Shown here: piece after piece, positions 46,855 through 54,755 of the stretch | Position numbering within the stretch: position 1 is the stretch's first letter | Layout of the letters: each line of letters opens with the position of its first letter | Program-made: the position numbers and the translations under genes | Notes under the pieces: model-generated | The model's input: the letters and a program-made list of their open reading frames with translations, nothing else | Databases searched by the model: none | What the model was told of the DNA's origin: nothing | From: Rhodopseudomonas infernalis | GTDB taxonomy: Bacteria > Pseudomonadota > Alphaproteobacteria > Rhizobiales > Xanthobacteraceae | Direction: 5' to 3' | NCBI RefSeq assembly: GCF_022271405.1 | Contig: NZ_JAJNAL010000002.1 | Coordinates: 186,001 to 250,000, forward strand | Length of the DNA stretch: 64,000 nucleotides

Positions 46855-48099
46855 ATGGCGCATCCCGCAGTTAGCAACGGTTCTTACGACGTCGCCAAGG
46901 TTCGCGAGGACTTTCCGGCGCTGGCGCTGAAGGTCTATGGCAAGGATCTGGTGTATCTGGACAACGCTGCTTCGGCGCAGAAGCCGCGCGTTGTGCTGGA
47001 GCGGATGACCAAGGCGTATGAGAGCGAATACGCCAACGTGCATCGCGGCCTGCACTATCTCGCCAATGCGGCGACCGAGGCTTACGAGGGCGGCCGCAGC
47101 CGGGTGCAGGGCTTCCTCAATGCGCGCAAGCCCGAGGAAATCATCTTCACCCGCAACGCTACCGAGGCGATCAACCTTGTCGCCTCGTCCTACGGCGCGC
47201 CGAATATCGGCGAGGGCGACGAGATCGTGCTCTCGATCATGGAGCATCATTCCAACATCGTGCCGTGGCACTTCCTGCGCGAGCGCCAGGGCGCCGTGCT
47301 GAAATGGGCTCCGGTCGATGACGAAGGCAACTTCCTGATCGACGAGTTCGAGAAGCTGCTGTCGCCGAAGACCAAGCTGGTCGCAATCACGCAGATGTCC
47401 AACGCGCTCGGCACCATCGTGCCAGTGAAGGAGGTCGTGAAGATCGCGCACGACCGCGGCATTCCGGTGCTGGTCGACGGCAGCCAGGGCGCGGTGCATC
47501 TGACCATCGACGTCCAGGACATCGATTGCGATTTCTACATCATGACCGGCCACAAGCTTTACGGCCCGACCGGCATCGGCGTGCTGTACGGCAAGTACGA
47601 CGTGCTGTCGAAGATGCGCCCCTTCAACGGCGGCGGGGAGATGATCCGCGAAGTGGCGCAGGACTGGGTGACCTATGGCGACCCGCCGCACCGTTTCGAG
47701 GCCGGCACGCCGGCGATCGTCGAGGCGGTAGGGCTCGGGGCGGCGATCGACTACGTCAATTCGATCGGCAAGGAGCGCATCGCCGCGCACGAACACGATC
47801 TTTTGACGTATGCGGAACAGCGCCTGCGCGAAATCAATTCACTGCGCATCATCGGCACCGCCAAGGGCAAGGGGCCGGTGATTTCCTTCGAAATGAAGGG
47901 TGCGCACCCGCACGACATCGCTACCGTGATCGACCGACAGGGCATTGCGGTGCGGGCGGGAACTCACTGCGTCATGCCGTTGCTGGAGCGGTTCCAGGTC
48001 ACGGCGACGTGCCGAGCGTCGTTCGGCATGTATAATACGCGCGACGAAGTCGACCAACTCGCACAGGCGCTGATCAAGGCGCGGGATCTGTTCGCATGA
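46855..48099 (+). CDS. sufS: Group II cysteine desulfurase SufS, 414 aa
   Basis: Second desulfurase of the operon. Motifs VYLDNAASAQKPRVVLE, PLP Lys in MTGHKLYGPTGIGVLYG, and the short group II catalytic Cys loop VTATCRASFGMYNT. Normally works with a SufE or SufU partner, neither of which is in the window. The ATG at 46855 starts MAHPAVSNG; an in-frame TTG six codons earlier is less likely. The stop overlaps the sufT start by four bases. Confidence 0.96.
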   Translation: MAHPAVSNGSYDVAKVREDFPALALKVYGKDLVYLDNAASAQKPRVVLERMTKAYESEYANVHRGLHYLANAATEAYEGGRSRVQGFLNARKPEEIIFTRNATEAINLVASSYGAPNIGEGDEIVLSIMEHHSNIVPWHFLRERQGAVLKWAPVDDEGNFLIDEFEKLLSPKTKLVAITQMSNALGTIVPVKEVVKIAHDRGIPVLVDGSQGAVHLTIDVQDIDCDFYIMTGHKLYGPTGIGVLYGKYDVLSKMRPFNGGGEMIREVAQDWVTYGDPPHRFEAGTPAIVEAVGLGAAIDYVNSIGKERIAAHEHDLLTYAEQRLREINSLRIIGTAKGKGPVISFEMKGAHPHDIATVIDRQGIAVRAGTHCVMPLLERFQVTATCRASFGMYNTRDEVDQLAQALIKARDLFA

Positions 48100-48464
48100 C
48101 CGATACGATCGAGGCCAAAGCCAATATGCAGACCGTCTCGGCGCTGCCGCCCGAGGAGACCGAGCGGCTCGGCACCGAAATCGTGGCGGCACTCAAAACG
48201 GTGTTCGACCCGGAGATCCCGGCGGACATCTACGAGCTTGGCCTGATCTACAAGGTCGAGATCAAGGACGACCGCACCGTCGATCTCGACATGACGCTGA
48301 CGACGCCGAACTGTCCGGCCGCGGCTGAGCTGCCGACGATGGTGGAGAACGCCGTGGCGTCGGTGCCCGGCGTCGGCGTGGTCAACGTCACCATCGTTTG
48401 GGAGCCGCCGTGGACGCCCGAGCGCATGAGCGACGAAGCGCGTCTCGTGCTGAACATGTGGTGA
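48096..48464 (+). CDS. sufT: SUF system Fe-S maturation protein SufT (DUF59/MIP18), 122 aa
   Basis: MIP18-fold protein with the conserved core ALKTVFDPEIPADIYELGLIY and Cys in MTLTTPNCPAAAELP, followed by GVGVVNVTIVWEPPWTPERMS. SufT-type proteins help transfer or load Fe-S clusters. Full length and overlaps sufS by ATGA. Confidence 0.92.
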   Translation: MTDTIEAKANMQTVSALPPEETERLGTEIVAALKTVFDPEIPADIYELGLIYKVEIKDDRTVDLDMTLTTPNCPAAAELPTMVENAVASVPGVGVVNVTIVWEPPWTPERMSDEARLVLNMW

Positions 48465-48486
48465 GGGCGAAAACAAACCGCGCGTT

Positions 48487-48569
48487 CGTCATTGCGAGCG
48501 AAGCGAAGCGATCCAGAAGCGTCGTGCACTGAGCTGGATTGCTTCGTCGCTTCGCTCCTCGCAATGACG
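48487..48569. repeat. Palindromic intergenic repeat, family A, copy 2
   Basis: 83 bp with ends CGTCATTGCGAG and CTCGCAATGACG and inner GCGAAGCGATCCAG/CTGGATTGCTTCG. It lies between sufT and sufA. Same family as the copy 1.7 kb upstream but about 37 bp shorter. Confidence 0.9.
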
Positions 48570-48629
48570 GGGATAGGTCACTATCTGAAACCAACCGGGC
48601 GGCCTTGAACCGCCTCGAGGATGGAAACG

Positions 48630-49028
48630 ATGACGGAAACGACACCGGTGACGACCAAGCCCGCCCGTCGGCCGCGCCCGCAGGTGATGCGGCTGACCGA
48701 CGCGGCGGCGACGCGCGTCAAGGAGCTGATGGGCCGCGCCGACAGCGAGATCCTCGGCTTGCGCGTCGGCATCAAGAACGGCGGCTGCGCCGGGCAGTCC
48801 TACACGGTGGACTACGCGCACGATATCAAGTCCACCGACGAAGTGATCGAAGACAAGGGCGTGAAGATCCTGATCGACCCGAAGGCCGTACTGTTCCTGC
48901 TCGGCACCGAGATGGACTACAAGGCCGACCGCATGCAGGCGCAGTTCGTGTTCAACAACCCGAACCAGATCTCGGCCTGCGGCTGCGGCGAGTCGGTCGA
49001 GCTGAAGCCGGCCGAAATCGACGGCTAA
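48630..49028 (+). CDS. sufA: A-type Fe-S carrier protein SufA/IscA, 132 aa
   Basis: HesB-like fold with the three conserved Cys: GIKNGGCAGQSY and SACGCGESVELK near the C-terminus. It should accept clusters from SufBC2D and pass them on. The second ATG (48630) is preferred because GAGG lies about eight bases before it; the first ATG at 48621 overlaps that element. Last gene of the suf operon. Confidence 0.93.
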   Translation: MTETTPVTTKPARRPRPQVMRLTDAAATRVKELMGRADSEILGLRVGIKNGGCAGQSYTVDYAHDIKSTDEVIEDKGVKILIDPKAVLFLLGTEMDYKADRMQAQFVFNNPNQISACGCGESVELKPAEIDG

Positions 49029-49066
49029 AGTCGACTTTCCAGATCGCCGAGTCTGCTCGCAGATTG

Positions 49067-49159
49067 CGTCATGGCCGGGCTTGTTGTCCCGGCCATCCAC
49101 GCCTTTGACGGGTTTCCCTCAGCAAGACGTGGATGCCCGGCACAGGGCCGGGCGTGACG
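49067..49159. repeat. Palindromic intergenic repeat, family B
   Basis: 93 bp after sufA. CGTCATGGCCGGG...CCCGGCCATCCACG at the left and ACGTGGATGCCCGGC...GCCGGGCGTGACG at the right, able to fold into a cruciform. The only copy of this type that I see in the window. Its ends (CGTCA/TGACG) match those of family A and C. Confidence 0.85.
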
Positions 49160-49286
49160 GACGCCTCACTTGAACAAGTCAGTCCTCATTTTGTGAACCT
49201 GAAGCTCAATCGCCGCATATGCCATTAATTTGGAATTAAGAGCCGGTCGCGAATAACTCCTGCGAAACATTCGCAGGGGAGATCGC

Positions 49287-51248
49287 ATGAAACGACGTGA
49301 CTTTCTGCTCGGAGCTGCAGCGCTGGGCCTTGGGGGGCCGATCCTCGCCAAGGCGGCGGTGTCCTCGCTGCATGCCCAGCAGGCCGCGCCGCAGGGCGCC
49401 AAGATCGCCAAGGTGGCGATCTTTCCGGCCATCGGCTTCTCCCGCGTCGGCAATGCCGATGACTGGTTTCTCGCTCCCGAAGTGCCTGGCCTGCTCGACG
49501 AGCCGGACGGCGGCTTTAAGGATTCGCGGGGCCGCATCAAGAAGCAGGTCCAGCGCTTCCGTCTGTTCGGCTACGACGACCAGGGCCGCGTCGTGCGCGA
49601 GATCGATGCCGCGCAGGCCAAGTGGACCGTGCACGCCGCCAACACCAAGGCGACCTGGTATGGCTTCGTCAACGCACTCGATCGCGGCGCCAGCGCGCCC
49701 GGCGTGCCGAACCCGCAGCGCAACGCCTTCATCCCGCTCGACAAGCGCGAACAGATGCTGTGCATCAATCCCGGCGTGGTCGCGATTTCGGGCGCCTCCG
49801 TCAACGGCGCGGGCGGCGACGACGCCTATAAACTCAAGGGCCGGTTCTGGCAGACGCTCGACGTCTCGCTCGGCCATCTGCGCACCGACGACAAGGGGCG
49901 GCTGCTGGTGTTCGCCGCCGACGGCGTGTCGCGCTCGTCGCTGCCGCAAAATCCGGTGCGCGACTTTACGAACAATGACGGCTGGCACGACGATTGGGCC
50001 GACGGCTGGGTCAAGGCCAGCGTCACGATCGACGGCCAGACCGTCGACGCCGAGCCGGCGTGGGTGGTGTGCTGCGGGCCGAAATTCGCGCCGCAGCTCG
50101 AGCCGATCGTCACGCTGTACGATGCGGCGCGCGAGGCGATGATCGACCTCGGCCAGCTGAAGGCGCCGGCCGACAAGGTCTCGTTCCGCCGCGACGTGTT
50201 GCCGATCCTGCGCCGCGCCGGCACCATGCAGTGGGTCGCGGCCGCGTCGTTCCTCGGCGCAGCCTGGCACGACGTCGGCGATCTGTCCGATCCGGCGATC
50301 ATCGAAACGCTGTCGAAACCCACCGCGGAAACCAAGGCCGCGCGAAAGAAGGTGTTCGACATCTTCCGCCGGCCGGGCGGCGAAGACACCCGGGCTTACG
50401 CGGTGCCGATCATGCTCGGCGATGGGGTCAACTACCCGGACAGCGCGCACTCTTGGCTGGCGTTGACGCACTCGCAATATCGCGTGCTGGAGCTGTGGGC
50501 CGACGGCAAGTTAGAGGCGGACTACACCAACGCGGCGGCCGATGCGGTGAAGACGCTCGACGATCTGCCGATCGAGCTGCGGCCTGAGGCGATGACGCGC
50601 GCTGCGCTCGATGCCTGCTCGGGCGGCGCTTTCCATCCCGGCGTCGAGATCACTTGGCCGATCCGTCACAAGGCGCTGTATCGCGGCCCGAACGAAACCA
50701 AGCTGCCGTTCCGTATCGCGCTGTCCAACCGCAAGACGCTCAACCAGGATCTGGGCCTGCAGCTCAACGCGGACAACGTGTTCGCCGGCAACCCGGCGAA
50801 GCCGGACCAGGGCGCGCCGATCGGTCCGCAGGCGCCCGGCGATCTGACGCGCTGGATGGGCGTGCCGTGGCAGGGTGATGCGTTCAGCTGCCAGGCCGTG
50901 CTCACCGCGAGCGGTTTCCCGACGCCGGTGTGGTGGCCGGCGCTGCTGCCGGTCGATGTGCTGCCCGAGGCGTTCTACAAGCAGATGATGCGCACAGACC
51001 TCAGCGAGGAAGAGCGCCTGCGGTTCTACCACACGCGCGTGCCGTGGGCGCGGGGCGCGGCCGGCATCGGCCTGCATGTCGAAGCCGGCTACACCGACGG
51101 CCTGCGCCGCATGATCGAGTTGTGGACCCGCATGGGCGTGGTGGTGAAGCGTCCCGGCCCGAAGGGACTGGCGGGGGTGCCGGACCAGGTGTTCGTCGAG
51201 GTGCAGCGTGGCTCGATGGATATCGTCGAGCCGATCCCGTCGCGCTAA
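49287..51248 (+). CDS. LodA/GoxA-like CTQ-dependent amino-acid oxidase, Tat-exported, 653 aa
   Basis: Member of the LodA family, whose characterised members oxidise the epsilon-amine of L-lysine (LodA) or glycine (GoxA), producing the oxo acid, ammonia and H2O2 with a self-derived cysteine tryptophylquinone (CTQ). Here Cys535 in GDAFSCQAV with Asp531 four residues before it, and Trp549/550 in PVWWPALLPVDVLP are the likely CTQ precursors; the Asp at minus four agrees with Asp512/Cys516 of LodA. The N-terminus MKRRDFLLGAAALGLGG is a Tat signal, so the folded holoenzyme is probably exported. Length is shorter than LodA (about 726). Followed after six bases by its LodB-like gene. Substrate unknown. 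Confidence 0.85.
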   Translation: MKRRDFLLGAAALGLGGPILAKAAVSSLHAQQAAPQGAKIAKVAIFPAIGFSRVGNADDWFLAPEVPGLLDEPDGGFKDSRGRIKKQVQRFRLFGYDDQGRVVREIDAAQAKWTVHAANTKATWYGFVNALDRGASAPGVPNPQRNAFIPLDKREQMLCINPGVVAISGASVNGAGGDDAYKLKGRFWQTLDVSLGHLRTDDKGRLLVFAADGVSRSSLPQNPVRDFTNNDGWHDDWADGWVKASVTIDGQTVDAEPAWVVCCGPKFAPQLEPIVTLYDAAREAMIDLGQLKAPADKVSFRRDVLPILRRAGTMQWVAAASFLGAAWHDVGDLSDPAIIETLSKPTAETKAARKKVFDIFRRPGGEDTRAYAVPIMLGDGVNYPDSAHSWLALTHSQYRVLELWADGKLEADYTNAAADAVKTLDDLPIELRPEAMTRAALDACSGGAFHPGVEITWPIRHKALYRGPNETKLPFRIALSNRKTLNQDLGLQLNADNVFAGNPAKPDQGAPIGPQAPGDLTRWMGVPWQGDAFSCQAVLTASGFPTPVWWPALLPVDVLPEAFYKQMMRTDLSEEERLRFYHTRVPWARGAAGIGLHVEAGYTDGLRRMIELWTRMGVVVKRPGPKGLAGVPDQVFVEVQRGSMDIVEPIPSR

Positions 51249-51254
51249 CCGCTG

Positions 51255-52358
51255 ATGGATCGTATCGCCGTGATCGGTGGCGGGGTGGCGGGACTATCCG
51301 CCGCCCGCCGGTTGATGCTGGCCGGACACCAGCCGATCCTGATCAGTCCCGATCCCGCCGTGCCTAACCGCGGAGAGACGCTGTCGCCGAAGGCGCTGAC
51401 GCTGCTGGAAGCGCTGCAATGGGGACATCTGCTCGACGCCGACAGCGCGCTGCCGGGCGAGGGGCGGTTCTCGGTCTGGGGTGACGCGACGCTGCGCAAG
51501 GCGCCCGATCAGGAGGGCCTCGGCTATCATCTCGACCGCGTTCAATTCGAGCGGCTGATGCGAACCGCGCTGCTCGCTGACAACATCGAGCGGATCAGCA
51601 GCACGGTCACCGCGATGGAGCATCTGCCTGACGGCGTCGGCCTGACGCTTGCCGACCGAGCCGTGATCACGGCCGCGGCCGTCATCGATTGCACCGGGCG
51701 GGCGGCGCTGTCGTCCGGAGCCGCGGCCGAGCGGCGGCGGCTCGATCGACTGATCGCAGCGTGGCGCGTTCTCGACCTGCCGGACGACGCCGACACCGCG
51801 GCGGCGACCCTGGTCGAAGCGGTCGAGCTCGGCTGGTGGTACATGTCCCCGCTGCCCGGCCGTCGCATGATGCTCGGACTGTTCACCGACACCGATCTGC
51901 TACCCACCGGCGTTGCGCAGGACGGCCCGCGCTGGGTCGGTCTCGCATCCGGGACCCACGCGATCGCGCCGCGGCTGCAGAGCCTCGGTCTCGATTCCGT
52001 TGCGGCGGATGCGGCGCCGGCGATCGCGCCGGCGGCGTCGGTTGCCGTCAGGCGCCTGATCGAAGGCCGCATCGTGCGCGCTGGCGACGCCGCCGCTGCG
52101 CTCGATCCGGTCGGCGCAAACGGCCTCGCCACAGCGCTGTGGAGCGGCCTGCACGCCGCCGCTGCGGCGCTGGCCCTGGCCAAAGGGGAGGCGGATGCCG
52201 GCATGGCCTACGAGCGCGATTACTTGCAGGGCGTCACCCATCAGCTTGCGACCCAGCAGGCGATGTATGCGTCCGAACCCCGCTTCGCCAAGGCGCCGTT
52301 CTGGCGCCGGCGCCAGATCGAGCCATCTGCATCCGACCAACAGGAGAAAACCGCATGA
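51255..52358 (+). CDS. LodB-like FAD-dependent maturation protein, 367 aa
   Basis: Flavoprotein related to LodB and tryptophan halogenase-type monooxygenases: GxGxxG motif in VIGGGVAGLSAARRL at the N-terminus, ETLSPKALTLLEAL near residue 40, IDCTGRAAL and GRIVRAGDAAAALDPVGANGLATALW (second FAD motif, GD). LodB is required to build the CTQ cofactor of LodA (established in Marinomonas). It starts six bases after the LodA-like gene and its stop overlaps the next gene by ATGA. No signal peptide, as expected for cytoplasmic maturation before Tat export. Confidence 0.86.
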   Translation: MDRIAVIGGGVAGLSAARRLMLAGHQPILISPDPAVPNRGETLSPKALTLLEALQWGHLLDADSALPGEGRFSVWGDATLRKAPDQEGLGYHLDRVQFERLMRTALLADNIERISSTVTAMEHLPDGVGLTLADRAVITAAAVIDCTGRAALSSGAAAERRRLDRLIAAWRVLDLPDDADTAAATLVEAVELGWWYMSPLPGRRMMLGLFTDTDLLPTGVAQDGPRWVGLASGTHAIAPRLQSLGLDSVAADAAPAIAPAASVAVRRLIEGRIVRAGDAAAALDPVGANGLATALWSGLHAAAAALALAKGEADAGMAYERDYLQGVTHQLATQQAMYASEPRFAKAPFWRRRQIEPSASDQQEKTA

Positions 52359-52828
52359 ACCGTCCGCTCCACGCGCTGCTACTCGCCGCCGTCTTCGCCA
52401 CAGCAATGCCGGTCGCCGCCTCGGCTGAAAGCGCCGTGAAGATCATCGCGCCGACCGACAAGACCATCACGCCGAGCGGCACCTGGAGCATCGGCGCGCG
52501 CGCCGGTGACTTCGTGTTCATCGGCGGCATGCGCGGCACCGATCGCGTCACCGGCAAGATGGTCGACGGCGACGAAGCGCGCGTGCGCCGGATGTTCGAC
52601 AACATGCTGGCCGCCGCCGAAGCCGCCGGCGCCACCAAGGCCGACGCGGTGCGGCTCACCGTGTTCGTCACCGACGTCGCTAAATATCGCCCGCTGGTCA
52701 ACAAGGTGCAGAAGGATATCTGGGGCGATGGCCCATACCCGCCGCGCACCGTGCTGCAGGTCCCGGCGCTCGACCAGGGCGACATCGCCGAGATCGACGG
52801 CACCTTCTACGCGCCGGTGAAGAAGTAG
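52355..52828 (+). CDS. RidA/YjgF-family protein with signal peptide, 157 aa
   Basis: RidA (Rid7C/UK114) fold: FVFIGGMRGTDRVTGKMV, ARVRRMFDNMLAAAEAAGAT, VFVTDVAKYRPLVN, and PPRTVLQVPALDQGDIAEID with the conserved Arg that binds the substrate carboxylate. RidA enzymes hydrolyse imines/enamines such as 2-aminoacrylate. Unusual point: a clear cleavable signal peptide (LLLAAVFATAMPVAASAES), whereas RidA is normally cytoplasmic. AGGAG nine bases before the ATG. Overlaps lodB by four bases and so belongs to the same operon. Confidence 0.88.
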   Translation: MNRPLHALLLAAVFATAMPVAASAESAVKIIAPTDKTITPSGTWSIGARAGDFVFIGGMRGTDRVTGKMVDGDEARVRRMFDNMLAAAEAAGATKADAVRLTVFVTDVAKYRPLVNKVQKDIWGDGPYPPRTVLQVPALDQGDIAEIDGTFYAPVKK

Positions 52829-52867
52829 TTCGGACAATTGGCGTCGTAACCGGGATCCCAACGGCGT

Positions 52868-52982
52868 CGTCACCCGCGCAGGCGGGTGATCCAGTAGGCA
52901 GAGGTCCGCTTGTCGCGATGACGCTCTGCCTACACGCGTGCGCTCTGTTAAACGGGGGCGCCCGCCTTCGCGGCAGATGACG
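52868..52982. repeat. Palindromic intergenic repeat, family C
   Basis: 115 bp downstream of the ridA-like gene. Begins CGTCACCCGCGCAGGCGGGTG and ends CGCCCGCCTTCGCGGCAGATGACG; an inner pair GGCAGAG/CTCTGCC strengthens the fold. Such elements are scattered in many Nitrobacteraceae genomes. It could end the lodA-lodB-ridA transcript. Confidence 0.8.
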
Positions 52983-53102
52983 ATGTTGAGTGGGGGCAAC
53001 GACGGGCTCCCGAGTGCGCACCGACGCAAGTAGCGGGACGTTGCGTCCGGCTTCCGGCTTGCTATGCTGACCGTCTCGCGAGCAGGGCAGGGCCTGGCGC
53101 CG

Positions 53103-53555
53103 ATGGATCGTGATTACCTCACCGATTTGTTCGAGCCGTTCGGGCCGGTGACGATCCGGCGGATGTTTTCCGGGTTCGGGATATCGGCCGACGGCATCAC
53201 CTTCGCGCTGGTGATCCAGGGCGCGCTGTATCTGCGTGCCGATGCGGCGACGATACCCAGGTTCGAGGCCGAAGGCTCGCAGCCGTTCTCCTACACGACC
53301 CGCCTGCGGACGGTCACGGTCGCGTCGTATTGGCGGCTGCCGGACCGGCTGCTTGACGATGCAGACGAGTTGGCGGAATGGTCGCGGGCGTCGCTCGCCG
53401 CGGCCGAGCGCGCGGCGCTGAAGAAAGCGCGCAAGCCACGCAAGCCCGCAGCCGTCGCCAAGACGAAGGCCGGCACGACGAAGGCAAAAGGTGCGAAGAA
53501 AGCCGTTAAACTAGCGCCGGCGAAAAAGCCGGCTCGGTTGCCGCGCAAAGGATGA
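53103..53555 (+). CDS. TfoX/Sxy N-terminal domain protein with basic C-terminal tail, 150 aa
   Basis: Residues about 5-100 match the TfoX N-terminal domain (LTDLFEPFGPVTIRRMFSGFGI, GALYLRADAATIPRFEAEGSQPFSY, ASYWRLPDRLLDDADELAEWSR). The last 40 residues are Lys/Ala/Pro-rich (KKARKPRKPAAVAKTK, TKAKGAKKAVKLAP) and may bind nucleic acid. It lacks the second TfoX domain. Start at ATG 53103 (MDRDYL) preferred over an ATG at 53064. TfoX regulates competence in Haemophilus; the role here is unknown. Confidence 0.8.
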   Translation: MDRDYLTDLFEPFGPVTIRRMFSGFGISADGITFALVIQGALYLRADAATIPRFEAEGSQPFSYTTRLRTVTVASYWRLPDRLLDDADELAEWSRASLAAAERAALKKARKPRKPAAVAKTKAGTTKAKGAKKAVKLAPAKKPARLPRKG

Positions 53556-53590
53556 GTACCACGCGGTCAGCCGGCGAGGCGCTTGCGCGA

Positions 53591-54658
53591 CTACGCCACC
53601 TTGGCGGGTTCGACTTTGCGGAATTCGGGGTCGGTTTCGCAGATGACGCGGTTGCGGCCGTTGCGCTTGGCTGAGTACAGGCAGGCGTCGGCGCGCTCGA
53701 TCAGGGAGTCGGCGTCGTCGTCGGGCTTCAGCGTCGAGACGCCCGCCGACAGCGTCACGCGGCCGAGGATCTCTCCGGTCGACTTCTTCTTCAGCTCTTT
53801 CGACATCACTACGCGGCGGATGTCGTCGGCGACCATCAGCGCCTGGCGCAGCGGCGTGTCCGGCAATACCACGGCGAATTCTTCGCCGCCATAGCGGGCC
53901 GGAATGTCCTGGTGCTTGATGGTCTGCTTCAGCGTCATGCCGACCAGCCGCAGCACCTGATCGCCGGTGAGATGGCCGTAGTTGTCGTTGAACGATTTGA
54001 AGTGATCGATGTCGATCATCACCAGCGACAGCGGACGGCGGCTGCCCGACGCGTTGCGGACGGCATCGTTGACGACGCGGTCGAAATGCTTGCGATTGCC
54101 GAGGCCGGTCAGCGGGTCCGTGACGCTTTCGGCGCGGATCGCTTCCAGGCTGGCTTGCAGATTGCTGATTTCGTTGCGTGAACTCGAGAGCCGGTCTTCG
54201 AGCGCGTCGTTGGCCTGCTGCATCTCGCGGGTCGCCGAGACCAGGCGCTCGACGATCGTCTTGATCTGCTCGTGATCGGTGGCCAGCGACAGCTTCTGGC
54301 TGGCGCCTTTCAGGTTGTCACCGAAGGTGGCGGTGGTGCCGAGCGTGTCGGCGAGCAGCGACATCATGTCGTCGATCTCGCTCAGCACGCGCGCGCCGAT
54401 GCGGTCGATCCGGTCGTTGGCGCGGCTGTGCGAGAGATAGCAGTCGTGGAGTTGTTCGAGATCGGCGTCGGTGAGACGGCCGCGGCTGCTGAGGGCTTCG
54501 TTGATCGCCTTGTTCAGCTCGACATTGTAGCCGGTGGCGTAGACGTACCAGATCTCGTAATTGCGCGGCAATGCGGGCTGCCGCAGCGCTTTGATCTGGT
54601 TCAGCGCGAGCTCGGCAAACGCCATGCTGCGCTCATGTTCGTCCTGCATCGCAGCCAC
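53591..54658 (-). CDS. Diguanylate cyclase (GGDEF), 355 aa
   Basis: Soluble c-di-GMP synthase. N-terminal helical region (residues 1-180) with coiled-coil sequence (REMQQANDALEDRLSSSRNEISNLQASLEAI split around residue 150), then a GGDEF domain: DPLTGLGNRKHF, MIDIDHFKSFNDNYGH and active-site RYGGEEFAVV. The inhibitory I-site RxxD, expected five residues before GGEEF, reads KHQD, so product inhibition may be weak. Start is GTG 54658 or ATG 54649. Convergent with the TfoX-like gene. Confidence 0.9.
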   Translation of the reverse strand: MAAMQDEHERSMAFAELALNQIKALRQPALPRNYEIWYVYATGYNVELNKAINEALSSRGRLTDADLEQLHDCYLSHSRANDRIDRIGARVLSEIDDMMSLLADTLGTTATFGDNLKGASQKLSLATDHEQIKTIVERLVSATREMQQANDALEDRLSSSRNEISNLQASLEAIRAESVTDPLTGLGNRKHFDRVVNDAVRNASGSRRPLSLVMIDIDHFKSFNDNYGHLTGDQVLRLVGMTLKQTIKHQDIPARYGGEEFAVVLPDTPLRQALMVADDIRRVVMSKELKKKSTGEILGRVTLSAGVSTLKPDDDADSLIERADACLYSAKRNGRNRVICETDPEFRKVEPAKVA

Positions 54659-54755
54659 CGCGTCCCCAACGGGCCGAATCCGCCCTTCCCAATGGGTGGA
54701 AGGCTAAGGCGTGACGGTGAATGACGCGTAAATATCCGAGGCGATGTCCCGCGGC

